Origin: Embleya sp040605455
GTDB lineage: Bacteria; Actinomycetota; Actinomycetes; Streptomycetales; Streptomycetaceae
DNA: 38,549 nucleotides
Assembly: GCF_040605455.1 (NCBI RefSeq)
Contig: NZ_JBEXCV010000088.1
Span: 1 to 38,549 of the forward strand
Reading direction: 5' to 3'
Shown: positions 14,719-22,245 of the stretch, piece by piece
Position numbering within the stretch: the first letter of the stretch is position 1
Layout: each line of letters begins with the position of its first letter
Notes under the pieces: generated by a model
What the model saw: only the letters and a program-made list of their open reading frames with translations
What the model was told of the DNA's origin: nothing
Database searches by the model: none
Program-made: the position numbers and the translations under genes

Positions 14719-15987
14719 TCAGGCGTCGCGGTCGGCGCGACGGTCGGTGACGAGGGTGGTCTCAGCCGAGGCCAGCAGGTGCCGCAGGCCCGCATCGGTC
14801 TCCAGCACGCTGTCGTCGCCTACGTCCAGGAGCCGGCTCAGTCGGGCTGCGGACTCCTTGCGGTCGATGCCCAGCAGCAGCGCCGGGTCGTGCGATTCGC
14901 CGCGCAGGTCGAGCACCCGGATCAGGATGTCGCCGCGCAGGAACACCGAACTGCTCGCGATCGGACCGGATCCGGACGCGATCACCCGCTCGTCGTGGCG
15001 CTGGAGCACGGTTGCGGCGGATTCCCCGCAACCGCGCCGGACCGGGTACAGCAGCGCGCGGCGCTTGGTCGACCCCTTCGCCGACTTTCCGGCCGGCGCC
15101 TCCAGGTGGTACGCCTCGGCCAGCGAGGAGCGCATGAAGAACGCCCGGGCGGCCTCCGAGTCGTTCAGGTCACGAGCCTCCTCCAGGTGCGGGTTCAGCA
15201 ACTCCTCGGCGGCCCGCACCTGGGGCTGTTCGGCCACGTGCCGCAGCGCGGCCCGCAGGTCGCCCTCCACCTCGATCGCGCGCACCACGCGGTTGCCGAG
15301 CATGAACACCGACGTGCGTCGCAGCGACGTCGTGGCGTTCACCCGCGCCGTCGGCGACTTGTAGCCGGCCAGGATTCGGGAGACCTCGGCCTCGCTGCCG
15401 GGCTTGACGGTAAAGGTGAGCGCGCAGCGGACCACGCCGGGCATCGCCGGGGCCGCGGCGCGCGCCTTGTCGCTCGCGCCCGCCCGCGCCTTGTCGCTCC
15501 CACCGGCACGAGCCTTGTCGCTCGCCCCGGCCTTGGCCTTGTCGGGTGCGCCGGCCTTGGCCTTGGACTTGCCGGTCGCGCCCGCCTTCGCCTTGGCGCC
15601 GGCGGCTCCCTTGGTGATCACCGAGCCGGCCGCGTCCGCGCGCAGGTCGGTCTCCCGGGCCACCGCGAAGCGCAACGACCGGGTGCCACGCACGCAGCCG
15701 TGCAGGGGCTGCACCATCATTTGGTGCTCCGGGCTGTCCACCCAGGCCAGATACTGGGAACTGCCCTCCCACTCACTGGTGATCAGCCACTGGGTCGGGT
15801 CCTCGATCGACTGGCACAGTTGGTCGCGCAGGTGGCCCGGAACGGCGGCGACCTGGTGCCGAATGCGTTCGTAGGCTTCGAGGAAGCGCTGCTCCGACCC
15901 TTCGTGCAACTCCAGCATGAGCAGTACCCGGAGCTTGGACGAAGTGTCGACGGAGGGGTTCGCCGCGGAGTGGACGAGGGTGTCCAT
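14719..15987 (-). CDS. SchA/CurD-like two-domain polyketide accessory protein (WhiE-ORFI-like)
   Basis: The 422-residue protein has an N-terminal ferredoxin-like (ABM/SchA-CurD) domain at about 18-112 (LRVLLMLELHEGSEQRFLEA, WLITSEWEGSSQYLAWVDS). A lysine/alanine-rich linker at about 127-180 is built from SDKARAG-like repeats, and a second related region follows at about 185-410 (CALTFTVKPGSEAEVSRIL). Proteins of this type are found in spore-pigment clusters and are needed for pigment formation, but their chemistry is not settled. It would be the first gene of the leftward operon and lies opposite the FAD hydroxylase, as in whiE. The long basic linker is an oddity of this copy as far as I can tell. 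Confidence 0.88.
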   Translation of the reverse strand: MDTLVHSAANPSVDTSSKLRVLLMLELHEGSEQRFLEAYERIRHQVAAVPGHLRDQLCQSIEDPTQWLITSEWEGSSQYLAWVDSPEHQMMVQPLHGCVRGTRSLRFAVARETDLRADAAGSVITKGAAGAKAKAGATGKSKAKAGAPDKAKAGASDKARAGGSDKARAGASDKARAAAPAMPGVVRCALTFTVKPGSEAEVSRILAGYKSPTARVNATTSLRRTSVFMLGNRVVRAIEVEGDLRAALRHVAEQPQVRAAEELLNPHLEEARDLNDSEAARAFFMRSSLAEAYHLEAPAGKSAKGSTKRRALLYPVRRGCGESAATVLQRHDERVIASGSGPIASSSVFLRGDILIRVLDLRGESHDPALLLGIDRKESAARLSRLLDVGDDSVLETDAGLRHLLASAETTLVTDRRADRDA

Positions 15988-16341
15988 GTCATTCCTTTGG
16001 TCTTGGGATTCGGCCTGCCTGGTGGTGCCCGGTGCGGGCGATCCCGGGGGACCGGGCCGCGCCGAAGCCGCCCGGAGGACGGAAATGCGAACGTGTGAGC
16101 CGTGCGCCGCGCCTTGCCGCGCGTGCACCCGGATACCGAGCGATCCGTCCGTCGGGGACCCGGCCTCGACTTCGAGCGTGGCGGCGAATCATCACTCTCT
16201 GCATCTTTTGAGGGCATATGAGTGACATTCGCCCCGGTGAACCGCTCATCGGGGTTCAGCGGGAACAGGAGGACACCGACGGACCACGGCCTCCCGCAGC
16301 GGTGTCGTGTGTCCGCAGACCTCGCCAACGCAGGAGAACTG
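15988..16341. promoter_or_regulatory. Divergent promoter region of the pigment locus
   Basis: These 354 bases separate the leftward synthase operon from the rightward hydroxylase gene and must contain both promoters. A locally AT-richer patch lies at about 16186-16223. An imperfect inverted repeat (16233-16243 and 16253-16263, 10 of 11 bases pairing, 9-base loop) sits in the hydroxylase leader. In S. coelicolor the corresponding region carries developmentally controlled promoters, the hydroxylase one depending on sigma-F. I cannot assign -10/-35 boxes here with confidence. Confidence 0.6.
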
Positions 16342-18027
16342 ATGAATCCCGAGATCGAACACCGGGTACCGGTCCTGATCGTGGGCGGCTCGCTGGTCGG
16401 GCTGTCCACGTCCGTGTTCCTGGGCCGGCTCGGCGTGCCGCACATGCTGGTGGAGCGGCACGCCGACACCTCGCGACACCCTCGCGGACGCGGCAACAAC
16501 GTGCGCACGATGGAGTTGTTCCGGACTGCGGGGATCGAGGACCGGGTGCGCGCCGCGTCCGCCGTACTGGCCGACAATCACGGCATCCTCCAGGCGGACA
16601 CGATCGCCGGGGACCGTCAGGAGTGGCTGTTCAAGGAGATCGACCCGGGGGGCGGCCTGGCCAAGTTCAGTCCCAGTTCGTGGTGCCTGTGCAGCCAAAA
16701 CGATCTGGAGCCGGTGCTGGCCGAGTACGCCCGCGAACTCGGCGGCGATCTGCGCTTCGGCACCGAGCTCGTGTCCTTCGAACCGGATGAGGACGGCGTC
16801 ACGGCGGTCGTTCGGACCCGGGCGAACGGGCGCCGGCAGAGCGTTCGGGCGGACTACCTGGTCGCCGCGGACGGGCCGCGCAGTCCGGTGCGCGAGCGAC
16901 TGGGCATTGCCGTGTCCGGCCCGGGCGATCTCTTCCACAACGTGAGCGTCACCTTCACCTCCCGCCGGTTGGCCGAGTTCGTCGGCGAACGGCGGTTCAT
17001 CGTCTGCTATATGACGAACCGTCAAGGCGAGGGCGCGCTGCTGCCGGTGGACAACCGGGACCACTGGGTCTTCCACCTGCCGTGGCATCCCGAGCGGGGC
17101 GAGCCGATCGAGGCGTTCACCGACGAGCGCTGCGTCGAGCACATCCGGGCCGCCGCGGGTGTACCGGATCTGGACGTGCAGATCACCGGAAAGGCCCCGT
17201 GGCATGCGGCCGAACGGGTCGCCGAACGCTACCGCGTCGGCCGGGTGTTCCTGGCGGGCGACTCCGCGCACGAGATGTCGCCCACCGGTGCGTTCGGCTC
17301 CAACACCGGCATCCAGGACGCGCACAATCTGGCCTGGAAGCTCGCCGCCGTGCTGCACGGGCACGCGGGCGCCGACCTGTTGCACACCTACGAGGCCGAG
17401 CGCCGACCGGTGGCCCGGGCCACCGCCGCGCGCGCGTCCTCCCGATCGGCCGAGCACAGCCATCCGGGATACGACGCTCCCCCGGTGGGCGGCGGCAGGC
17501 AACCCGGCGTGCTGGGTGTGGTGCTCGGCTACCGCTACGCGTCCGCGGCGGTGCTCGGCGCCGACCCCGAAGTCCCGGTGCTGCCCGAGCAGTTCCGCCC
17601 GCCCGCCGGCGAGCCCGGCAGCCGCGCCCCGCACGTGTGGCTGCACCGGGCCGGCGTTCGGCTGTCCACCCTGGACCTGTACGAGACCTCGCCGGTGCTG
17701 CTGGTCGGTGCCGGTCCGGCGGGCGAGGGGTGGCAGCGGGCCGCGCGGGAGGCGAGCCGGCTGCTCGAGGTGCCGTTGGCGATCCACCGGGTGGGCACCG
17801 AGGCGGAGTCCGCGTCGGTGGACCTGGTCACCGCGCCGGACGTGGACTGGGCGGGGCTGCACGGGGTCACCGACGAGGGGGCGGTGCTGATCCGTCCGGA
17901 CGGGTTCGTCGCCTGGCGGGTGCCGGCCGCCGAGTTGGATCCCGAGGAGACCATGGTCACGGTGCTGCGCGCGGTGGCGTGCCGGGCCGAGGCGGACGCC
18001 GGGGTGGGCGGCGAACGCGACCGGTAG
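16342..18027 (+). CDS. FAD-dependent aromatic polyketide hydroxylase (WhiE-ORFVIII-like)
   Basis: This 561-residue class A flavin monooxygenase has the dinucleotide fold at the start (VLIVGGSLVGLSTSVFLGRLG, 11-31), the middle DGPRSPVRERLGI motif and the FAD ribityl motif FLAGDSAHEMSPTGAFGSN. A C-terminal thioredoxin-like domain after about residue 400 is usual for polyketide hydroxylases. It would hydroxylate the pigment ring system using NAD(P)H and oxygen. The ATG at 16342 is chosen for CAGGAG at 16331-16336 and because it directly precedes the Rossmann strand. It is divergent from the synthase operon and ends at a hairpin facing the sortase gene. Confidence 0.94.
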   Translation: MNPEIEHRVPVLIVGGSLVGLSTSVFLGRLGVPHMLVERHADTSRHPRGRGNNVRTMELFRTAGIEDRVRAASAVLADNHGILQADTIAGDRQEWLFKEIDPGGGLAKFSPSSWCLCSQNDLEPVLAEYARELGGDLRFGTELVSFEPDEDGVTAVVRTRANGRRQSVRADYLVAADGPRSPVRERLGIAVSGPGDLFHNVSVTFTSRRLAEFVGERRFIVCYMTNRQGEGALLPVDNRDHWVFHLPWHPERGEPIEAFTDERCVEHIRAAAGVPDLDVQITGKAPWHAAERVAERYRVGRVFLAGDSAHEMSPTGAFGSNTGIQDAHNLAWKLAAVLHGHAGADLLHTYEAERRPVARATAARASSRSAEHSHPGYDAPPVGGGRQPGVLGVVLGYRYASAAVLGADPEVPVLPEQFRPPAGEPGSRAPHVWLHRAGVRLSTLDLYETSPVLLVGAGPAGEGWQRAAREASRLLEVPLAIHRVGTEAESASVDLVTAPDVDWAGLHGVTDEGAVLIRPDGFVAWRVPAAELDPEETMVTVLRAVACRAEADAGVGGERDR

Positions 18028-18054
18028 GAAGCGCGCACACCGGTGGGAACAGCA

Positions 18055-18086
18055 GGCCGGCCCCGGAGGGGTGTCCGGGGCCGGCC
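18055..18086. terminator. Bidirectional hairpin terminator
   Basis: A perfect 13-base stem (18055-18067 and 18074-18086) with a six-base loop lies between the convergent hydroxylase and sortase genes, 28 bases after the hydroxylase stop and 29 bases after the sortase stop on the other strand. Confidence 0.75.
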
Positions 18087-18114
18087 GCGGTGCGTGCGGA
18101 TGTTGGCTCGGGGG

Positions 18115-18813
18115 CTACGTCGGTGGCAGCAGGTGGGCGAACACCACCACGTTGTCCTTGTAGTCCTTGGCCTTCTTGTCGTACACGCCGCCGCAGGTGA
18201 TCAGGCGCAGTTGGGCGTCCGTCGTCTTCCCGTAGACCCGCTCGTCGGGGAAGGCGTCCTTGGGGAATGCCTCGACGGAGTCCACCGCGAACCGGGCCAC
18301 ACTGCCGTCCACACGGGCGATCTCGACCGTGTCGCCGGGCTTGAGGCTGCCGAGCCCCCAGAAGATCGCCGGGCCCATCATCGTGTCGACGTGGCCGAGC
18401 ACGATCGCGTTGCCCCGGGCGCCAGGGGTGATCCCGTCCGAGTACCAGCCGGCCAGGTTGCGGTCCGCGGCGGGCGGCACCTCCAGCACGCCCGAGGCGT
18501 TCAGGCTCAGCCCGATGAACGGTGCGTCCACCTTGATCTTCGGGATCTTGATCCGCACCGGCTGCGAACGCCTCATCACCGGCGACTCGTCGTGGCTCGG
18601 GTTCGCCGATGGCGTGGCGGTCGGCGGGGCGCCCGGTTGCGCGGCGGCGGGCACCGGTTGTGGCGGCGGCCCGGAGTCGGCGCTCAGGTCGTGCTTGATC
18701 ATCAGGGCGCCCAGCAGGACGGCCGTCATGGCGATCAGCATCAGTTTGCCGGCGCTGGTACGGCGCGGCGCCGGGGTCTCGGACTGGTCCATGGGTGGTG
18801 CCGGATCGTACAA
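18115..18813 (-). CDS. Class F-like sortase
   Basis: The 232-residue product has one N-terminal membrane segment (about 22-38), a Pro/Ala-rich stalk and a sortase beta-barrel with His141 (VLGHVDT) and the catalytic Cys207 (LITCGG). Sortases cleave a C-terminal sorting signal and link the protein to peptidoglycan or another amine. Sequence and small size match the actinobacterial class F group. No arginine occurs after Cys207; the usual catalytic arginine lies downstream of the cysteine, and only lysines (213, 214, 216, 219) are seen there. The TTG at 18813 is supported by AGGAGAGAGG; the ATG at 18792 is an alternative. The gene follows a probable substrate gene across a strong hairpin. Confidence 0.88.
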   Translation of the reverse strand: MYDPAPPMDQSETPAPRRTSAGKLMLIAMTAVLLGALMIKHDLSADSGPPPQPVPAAAQPGAPPTATPSANPSHDESPVMRRSQPVRIKIPKIKVDAPFIGLSLNASGVLEVPPAADRNLAGWYSDGITPGARGNAIVLGHVDTMMGPAIFWGLGSLKPGDTVEIARVDGSVARFAVDSVEAFPKDAFPDERVYGKTTDAQLRLITCGGVYDKKAKDYKDNVVVFAHLLPPT

Positions 18814-18870
18814 GACGGTGCCTCTCTCCTGGGCCGGCGAACCGGGCGATGCCGCTCCGACGACGGCATT

Positions 18871-18910
18871 GCCGTGGCCACCGCCCCCGATGAAGGGCGG
18901 TGGCCACGGC
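18871..18910 (-). terminator. 16-base-pair hairpin between wall protein and sortase genes
   Basis: A perfect 16-base inverted repeat (18871-18886 and 18895-18910) with an eight-base loop lies between the leftward wall-protein gene and the leftward sortase gene. It probably ends or attenuates transcription of the former, leaving more substrate than enzyme. Confidence 0.75.
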
Positions 18911-18934
18911 GCGCGTTGCCTGGGCGAGGATCGA

Positions 18935-19375
18935 TCAGGCGTGGGCCGCCGCCGTACCGGAGCGACGGCGCAGGGCGTACACGCCCATGCCGATGCCGCC
19001 GGCGATCAGGGCCGCACCCGTACCGAGCGCCGCGCCGTCGTCGAGGAAGGCACCGCCGATGCCGGTGTGTACGCCACCGTGCGGGCTCTTGTGCTCCTTC
19101 CAGGACTTCTCGTGCGAGGAGCCTTCGTCGCCCTTACTTTCGTGGGACTTGCCTTCGCCACCCTTATCCGAGCTCTCGCTGTGCTCGGAACTCTTTTCGG
19201 GCGTCCACTTCGTCTCGCCGGACCAGGGCTTCTCCGAAGCACCGTTCTCGGAGGCCGCCGAGCCGGAATCGGGCTTCGCCGGAGCCGGAGCGTCGGCGTA
19301 GGCGGACGGAACCGCCAGGGTCAGGGCGGCGAATCCGAGGGCGGTACCAGCGACAAGAGCGCGTACACGACGCAT
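18935..19375 (-). CDS. Secreted Ser/Glu/Lys/His-rich wall- or membrane-anchored protein, likely sortase partner
   Basis: The 146-residue protein has a signal peptide (1-27, ending AYA), then a very hydrophilic region of Ser, Glu, Lys, Gly and His (30-98). A HGGVHTGIGG segment (99-108), a hydrophobic helix (about 115-134) and a basic RRRSG tail follow. This is the layout of a sortase substrate, but there is no LPXTG motif; the HTGIGG stretch lies where the sorting signal would be. It is upstream of the sortase gene on the same strand. GGAAGGA precedes the ATG. I infer that the sortase acts on this protein; a plain membrane anchor is the alternative. Confidence 0.82.
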   Translation of the reverse strand: MRRVRALVAGTALGFAALTLAVPSAYADAPAPAKPDSGSAASENGASEKPWSGETKWTPEKSSEHSESSDKGGEGKSHESKGDEGSSHEKSWKEHKSPHGGVHTGIGGAFLDDGAALGTGAALIAGGIGMGVYALRRRSGTAAAHA

Positions 19376-19630
19376 CGTGATATTCCTTCCGGCGCTTCGC
19401 GAACTGCCGACGGGCTATCGACATACGGGAATCGGCGAGGCGCCTTACTCACCATCGAACGCCCCCCGCCTGCCCGCGACCCGCGTGACTGCATTCGAGG
19501 GTCGCTCCTGGGCCTCCCGGGCGGATCTCGCGGCCTGCTTCACTCGTCGGGAGCAGTGCGATGTTTGGCGCAGAGTCACATGATGTCACTTCAGTGGCTC
19601 CTCTCCTGGCCGGCGGCCGCGTCCACGACG

Positions 19631-20665
19631 CTACGCGGGGACCGTGCACTCGAACATGTGCAGCGACGGGTTCACCGCGCGCACGTCCCGGCCGCGCAGG
19701 CCCGCCTGTTCGATCAGGGTCAGCAGGCTGTCCTTGGTGTGCTTGCGACCGCCGACGTTGAGCAGCAGCAACAAGTCCATCGCGGCGGTGAAGCGCATCG
19801 AGGCGGTCTCGTCGACCAGGTTCTCGATGATCACGACCCTGGCGCCGGGCGCGGCCGTCGCGACGATGTTGCGCAGCGTGCGCAGGGTGCTGTCGTCGTC
19901 CCATTCCAGGATGTTCTTGACGATGTACAGGTCGGCTCGGACCGGGATGTCCACCCGACAGTCGCCGCCCACCAGGACTGCCCTGGGGGCGAGTTCGCCG
20001 CCGTCGCGGAGCCTGGGGTCGGCCGCGGCGACCACACCGGGCAGGTCGAGCAGGGTGCCGCGCAGGGTCGGGTTGCGCTCCAGCAGGGTGGCCAGCACCA
20101 GTCCCTGGCCGCCGCCGATGTCGGCGACGCTGTCGATGCCGGTCAGGTCGAGCACCGCGGTGACGTCCTGCGCGGACTGCCGACTGGACTGGGTCATCGC
20201 CCGGTCGAAGGCGGCGGCCGATTCCGGCGCGTCCTCGTGCAGATAGTCGAAGAACTGCTTGCCGTGCAGACCCGGGAAGACGCTCTTCCCGGTGCGGACC
20301 GCCTCGTCCAGGCGCGGCCACACCTCCCACGTCCACGGCTCGGTGGTCCACAGCGCGACGTCGCGCATGCTGCGAGGGGCGTCGACGCGCAGCAGTCGGG
20401 ACGCCTCGGTGTGCGTGTACCGCCCGTCCGGCTCCTCGGCGAAGATGCCCTGGCAGGCCAGCGCGCGCAGCAGTCGGTGCAGCGCCCCGGGGTGGGCGGA
20501 CACCGCGCTCGCCAACTCGTCCACGGTCACCGGGCTCTCGCTTAGCGCGTCCGGGAGTCCCAGGCGAAGTGCGGCGCGCACCGCGGCGGCGGACATCGCA
20601 CTGAACGCGAGTTCGCGCAGTCGGGTGGCCGCCTGGGGGGCACGGGTGACGTCGGTATCGGTCAT
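19631..20665 (-). CDS. SAM-dependent O-methyltransferase (dimerisation plus Methyltransf_2 type)
   Basis: This 344-residue protein has an N-terminal helical dimerisation/winged-helix domain (about 12-95) and a Rossmann methyltransferase domain with VADIGGGQGLVLATLL (180-195) and LDLPGVV. Relatives methylate phenolic hydroxyls of polyketides and carotenoids. In many family members the catalytic base is a His in an LHDW motif; here the aligned segment is NILEWDDD (251-258), with Glu254 and no His. It could tailor the pigment made by the neighbouring locus, but it is separated from it by the sortase pair, so this is an inference. A perfect palindrome at 20769-20787 lies about 104 bases upstream of its start. 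Confidence 0.88.
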   Translation of the reverse strand: MTDTDVTRAPQAATRLRELAFSAMSAAAVRAALRLGLPDALSESPVTVDELASAVSAHPGALHRLLRALACQGIFAEEPDGRYTHTEASRLLRVDAPRSMRDVALWTTEPWTWEVWPRLDEAVRTGKSVFPGLHGKQFFDYLHEDAPESAAAFDRAMTQSSRQSAQDVTAVLDLTGIDSVADIGGGQGLVLATLLERNPTLRGTLLDLPGVVAAADPRLRDGGELAPRAVLVGGDCRVDIPVRADLYIVKNILEWDDDSTLRTLRNIVATAAPGARVVIIENLVDETASMRFTAAMDLLLLLNVGGRKHTKDSLLTLIEQAGLRGRDVRAVNPSLHMFECTVPA

Positions 20666-20992
20666 GCTGATCGCCTCTCAACCGGTGGACCATCCGGGGC
20701 CGGGCCGGCGGAACTCGACCGCAACGACCCGCGCACCGACGTCCCGGCGGTCCGCGCCGGGGCTGGAACGACTGTGACTCACAGTCGCCGACTCGCCGCC
20801 GAGGCGCGGCCGATCGGGGCGAAGCAGCGCCCGGGAGTCATCCGGATGGCCGCAGATCCGGGGGCCGGGCGTGCGCTGCGGCGCTTCCTTGGCCGGGTAG
20901 GTCTTGCTACGGCACGTCAGCTGCGGCGCTTCCGCTGGGCGGGTGTGTTACGGCGCGTCCGCTGCGGCAGCGCGTTGCCGGGCATGTCGTTG
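20666..20992. other. Intergenic region with palindrome and degenerate repeats
   Basis: These 327 bases lie between two leftward genes. They contain the palindrome at 20769-20787 and, at the right end, the first two and most of the third unit of the degenerate tandem repeat at 20875-21005. No open frame here is convincing. Confidence 0.6.
20769..20787. promoter_or_regulatory. Perfect 9-1-9 palindrome, candidate operator for the methyltransferase gene
   Basis: CGACTGTGA and its exact complement flank a single central C. The size and symmetry suit a dimeric regulator site. It is AT-richer than its surroundings and lies upstream of the methyltransferase gene. The regulator is not known. Confidence 0.5.
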
Positions 20993-21005
20993 CTACGGCA
21001 CTTCC
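20875..21005. repeat. Three degenerate tandem repeats of about 41-45 bases
   Basis: Units beginning GCTGCGGC at about 20875, 20920 and 20961 share the order GCTGCGGCGCTTCC, a GGGCGGG-like segment, then TGCTACGGCACGTC or a variant. They lie just after, and overlap the last codons of, the PucR-type regulator gene. Confidence 0.6.
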
Positions 21006-22153
21006 TTGAGGGCCAGGAGCAGTTCGCGGGCGGTCAGCGCGGCCTGGAGTTGGAGGGTGACCTCGGGGTCGAGGGGGTTGGCGCCCAGCAGCTCGCGGAT
21101 CTGACCGATCCGATAGCCGACCGAGTTGCGGTGCAGGTGCAACATCTCGGCGACCGCGGCGCGGCTGCCGTTGGTGGCCAGCCACGCGCTGAGTGTGGCC
21201 ACCCACTCCTCGCGTTCCAGGATCGGCCCCAGGTGCTGGTCCACGAACGCCTGGAGCCGAGCCGGCGGCACTCCGAACAACAACTGGGCCAGACCCAGCG
21301 AGGAGAACATCAACTGCACCTCTCCCGGCCGCCGACGCAGCAGCCCGAGTACCGTCTCCGCGTCGTGGAACGAGCGCGCGGTCCCACGCGGATCGCTGAC
21401 CGTGGGCCCCGCGGCGGCCAGCACCGGAACGTCGCCGACCATGCCCTGCAGGCGAATCCGTATCCGGCTGATCTCCCGCTCGACGTTGCCCGAGAGCACC
21501 GCGAGGCCCAGCTCGCCCTCCTGGCGCACCGGCATCTCCAGCCAGGACAGAGCGGTGGTCCAGGTGCGCTGGTTGGGTCCGGTGTAGGCGAACACCACTG
21601 CGGAGTGTGGGCGATCCAGGTGCAGCCCGAAGCGCGCGGCGGTGCGGGTGACGTCGGCGAGGTTGCGCAGCGCGCCGTAGCGCAGTTCGTCGATCAGCCG
21701 ACCGGCCGTCTCGGCGGTCGCGGTGGCCACCGCGTCCCGGCGGATCGCCTCGATCGCCACCGCCGTGACCGCCGCCCGCAACAGCGGTTCGTCGTCGGCG
21801 GCGCCGTCGGGTTCGCCCAACAGCAGGAGCCCGACCCGGCGTTGTGCGACCCGGACGGCGAGGGCCGAGGCCCGCCAGCCCTCGTCGCAGGTGACCTCGA
21901 CCACCTTGTCCTCGACGAACACGTGGGCCACGGCAACCGGGGTCATCGACTCGGTGCCGTCGTCGGTGGCGGCGAGCACCCCGCCGTGCACCCCCACCAG
22001 TCGGGCGGTCCTACCGGTGCGTTGGGCCAGGGCGCGCAGGATGGCGAGCCAGCCGTCGCCGGAGAGGGCCAGCACGTTCAGCTCACGCTCGAACGCCTCT
22101 GCCCGGTCCGGCACGGGGGTCCGGTTTTCCGTGACTTCTGCCTTTTCGATCAT
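20993..22153 (-). CDS. PucR-type transcriptional regulator
   Basis: The 386-residue product ends with the PucR/CdaR helix-turn-helix (WLATNGSRAAVAEMLHLHRN followed by SVGYRIGQIRELLG). A GGDEF-like/PucR middle region (HSAVVFAYTG, then FSSLGLAQLLFG) comes before it, and an N-terminal sensory region opens the protein. Such regulators often control purine or amino-acid catabolism or nearby divergent genes. The ATG at 22153 is preferred; a GTG at 22165 would add four residues. It is divergent from the M20 amidohydrolase, with 92 bases between the starts, so it probably controls that gene. Confidence 0.88.
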   Translation of the reverse strand: MIEKAEVTENRTPVPDRAEAFERELNVLALSGDGWLAILRALAQRTGRTARLVGVHGGVLAATDDGTESMTPVAVAHVFVEDKVVEVTCDEGWRASALAVRVAQRRVGLLLLGEPDGAADDEPLLRAAVTAVAIEAIRRDAVATATAETAGRLIDELRYGALRNLADVTRTAARFGLHLDRPHSAVVFAYTGPNQRTWTTALSWLEMPVRQEGELGLAVLSGNVEREISRIRIRLQGMVGDVPVLAAAGPTVSDPRGTARSFHDAETVLGLLRRRPGEVQLMFSSLGLAQLLFGVPPARLQAFVDQHLGPILEREEWVATLSAWLATNGSRAAVAEMLHLHRNSVGYRIGQIRELLGANPLDPEVTLQLQAALTARELLLALKEVP

Positions 22154-22245
22154 GGATTTCCGCACCTTAGCCGGTCGTTGTTACGCGGAACAGATACTTC
22201 GATCGGTCACTTCCCGTTACGGCTTTCGTGGGGCAGGATGCGCGC

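Noticed and set aside
19377..19583. 68-codon plus-strand frame between the wall-protein and methyltransferase genes
   Set aside because: No ribosome binding site or recognisable domain; the region is better read as upstream sequence of the wall-protein gene.
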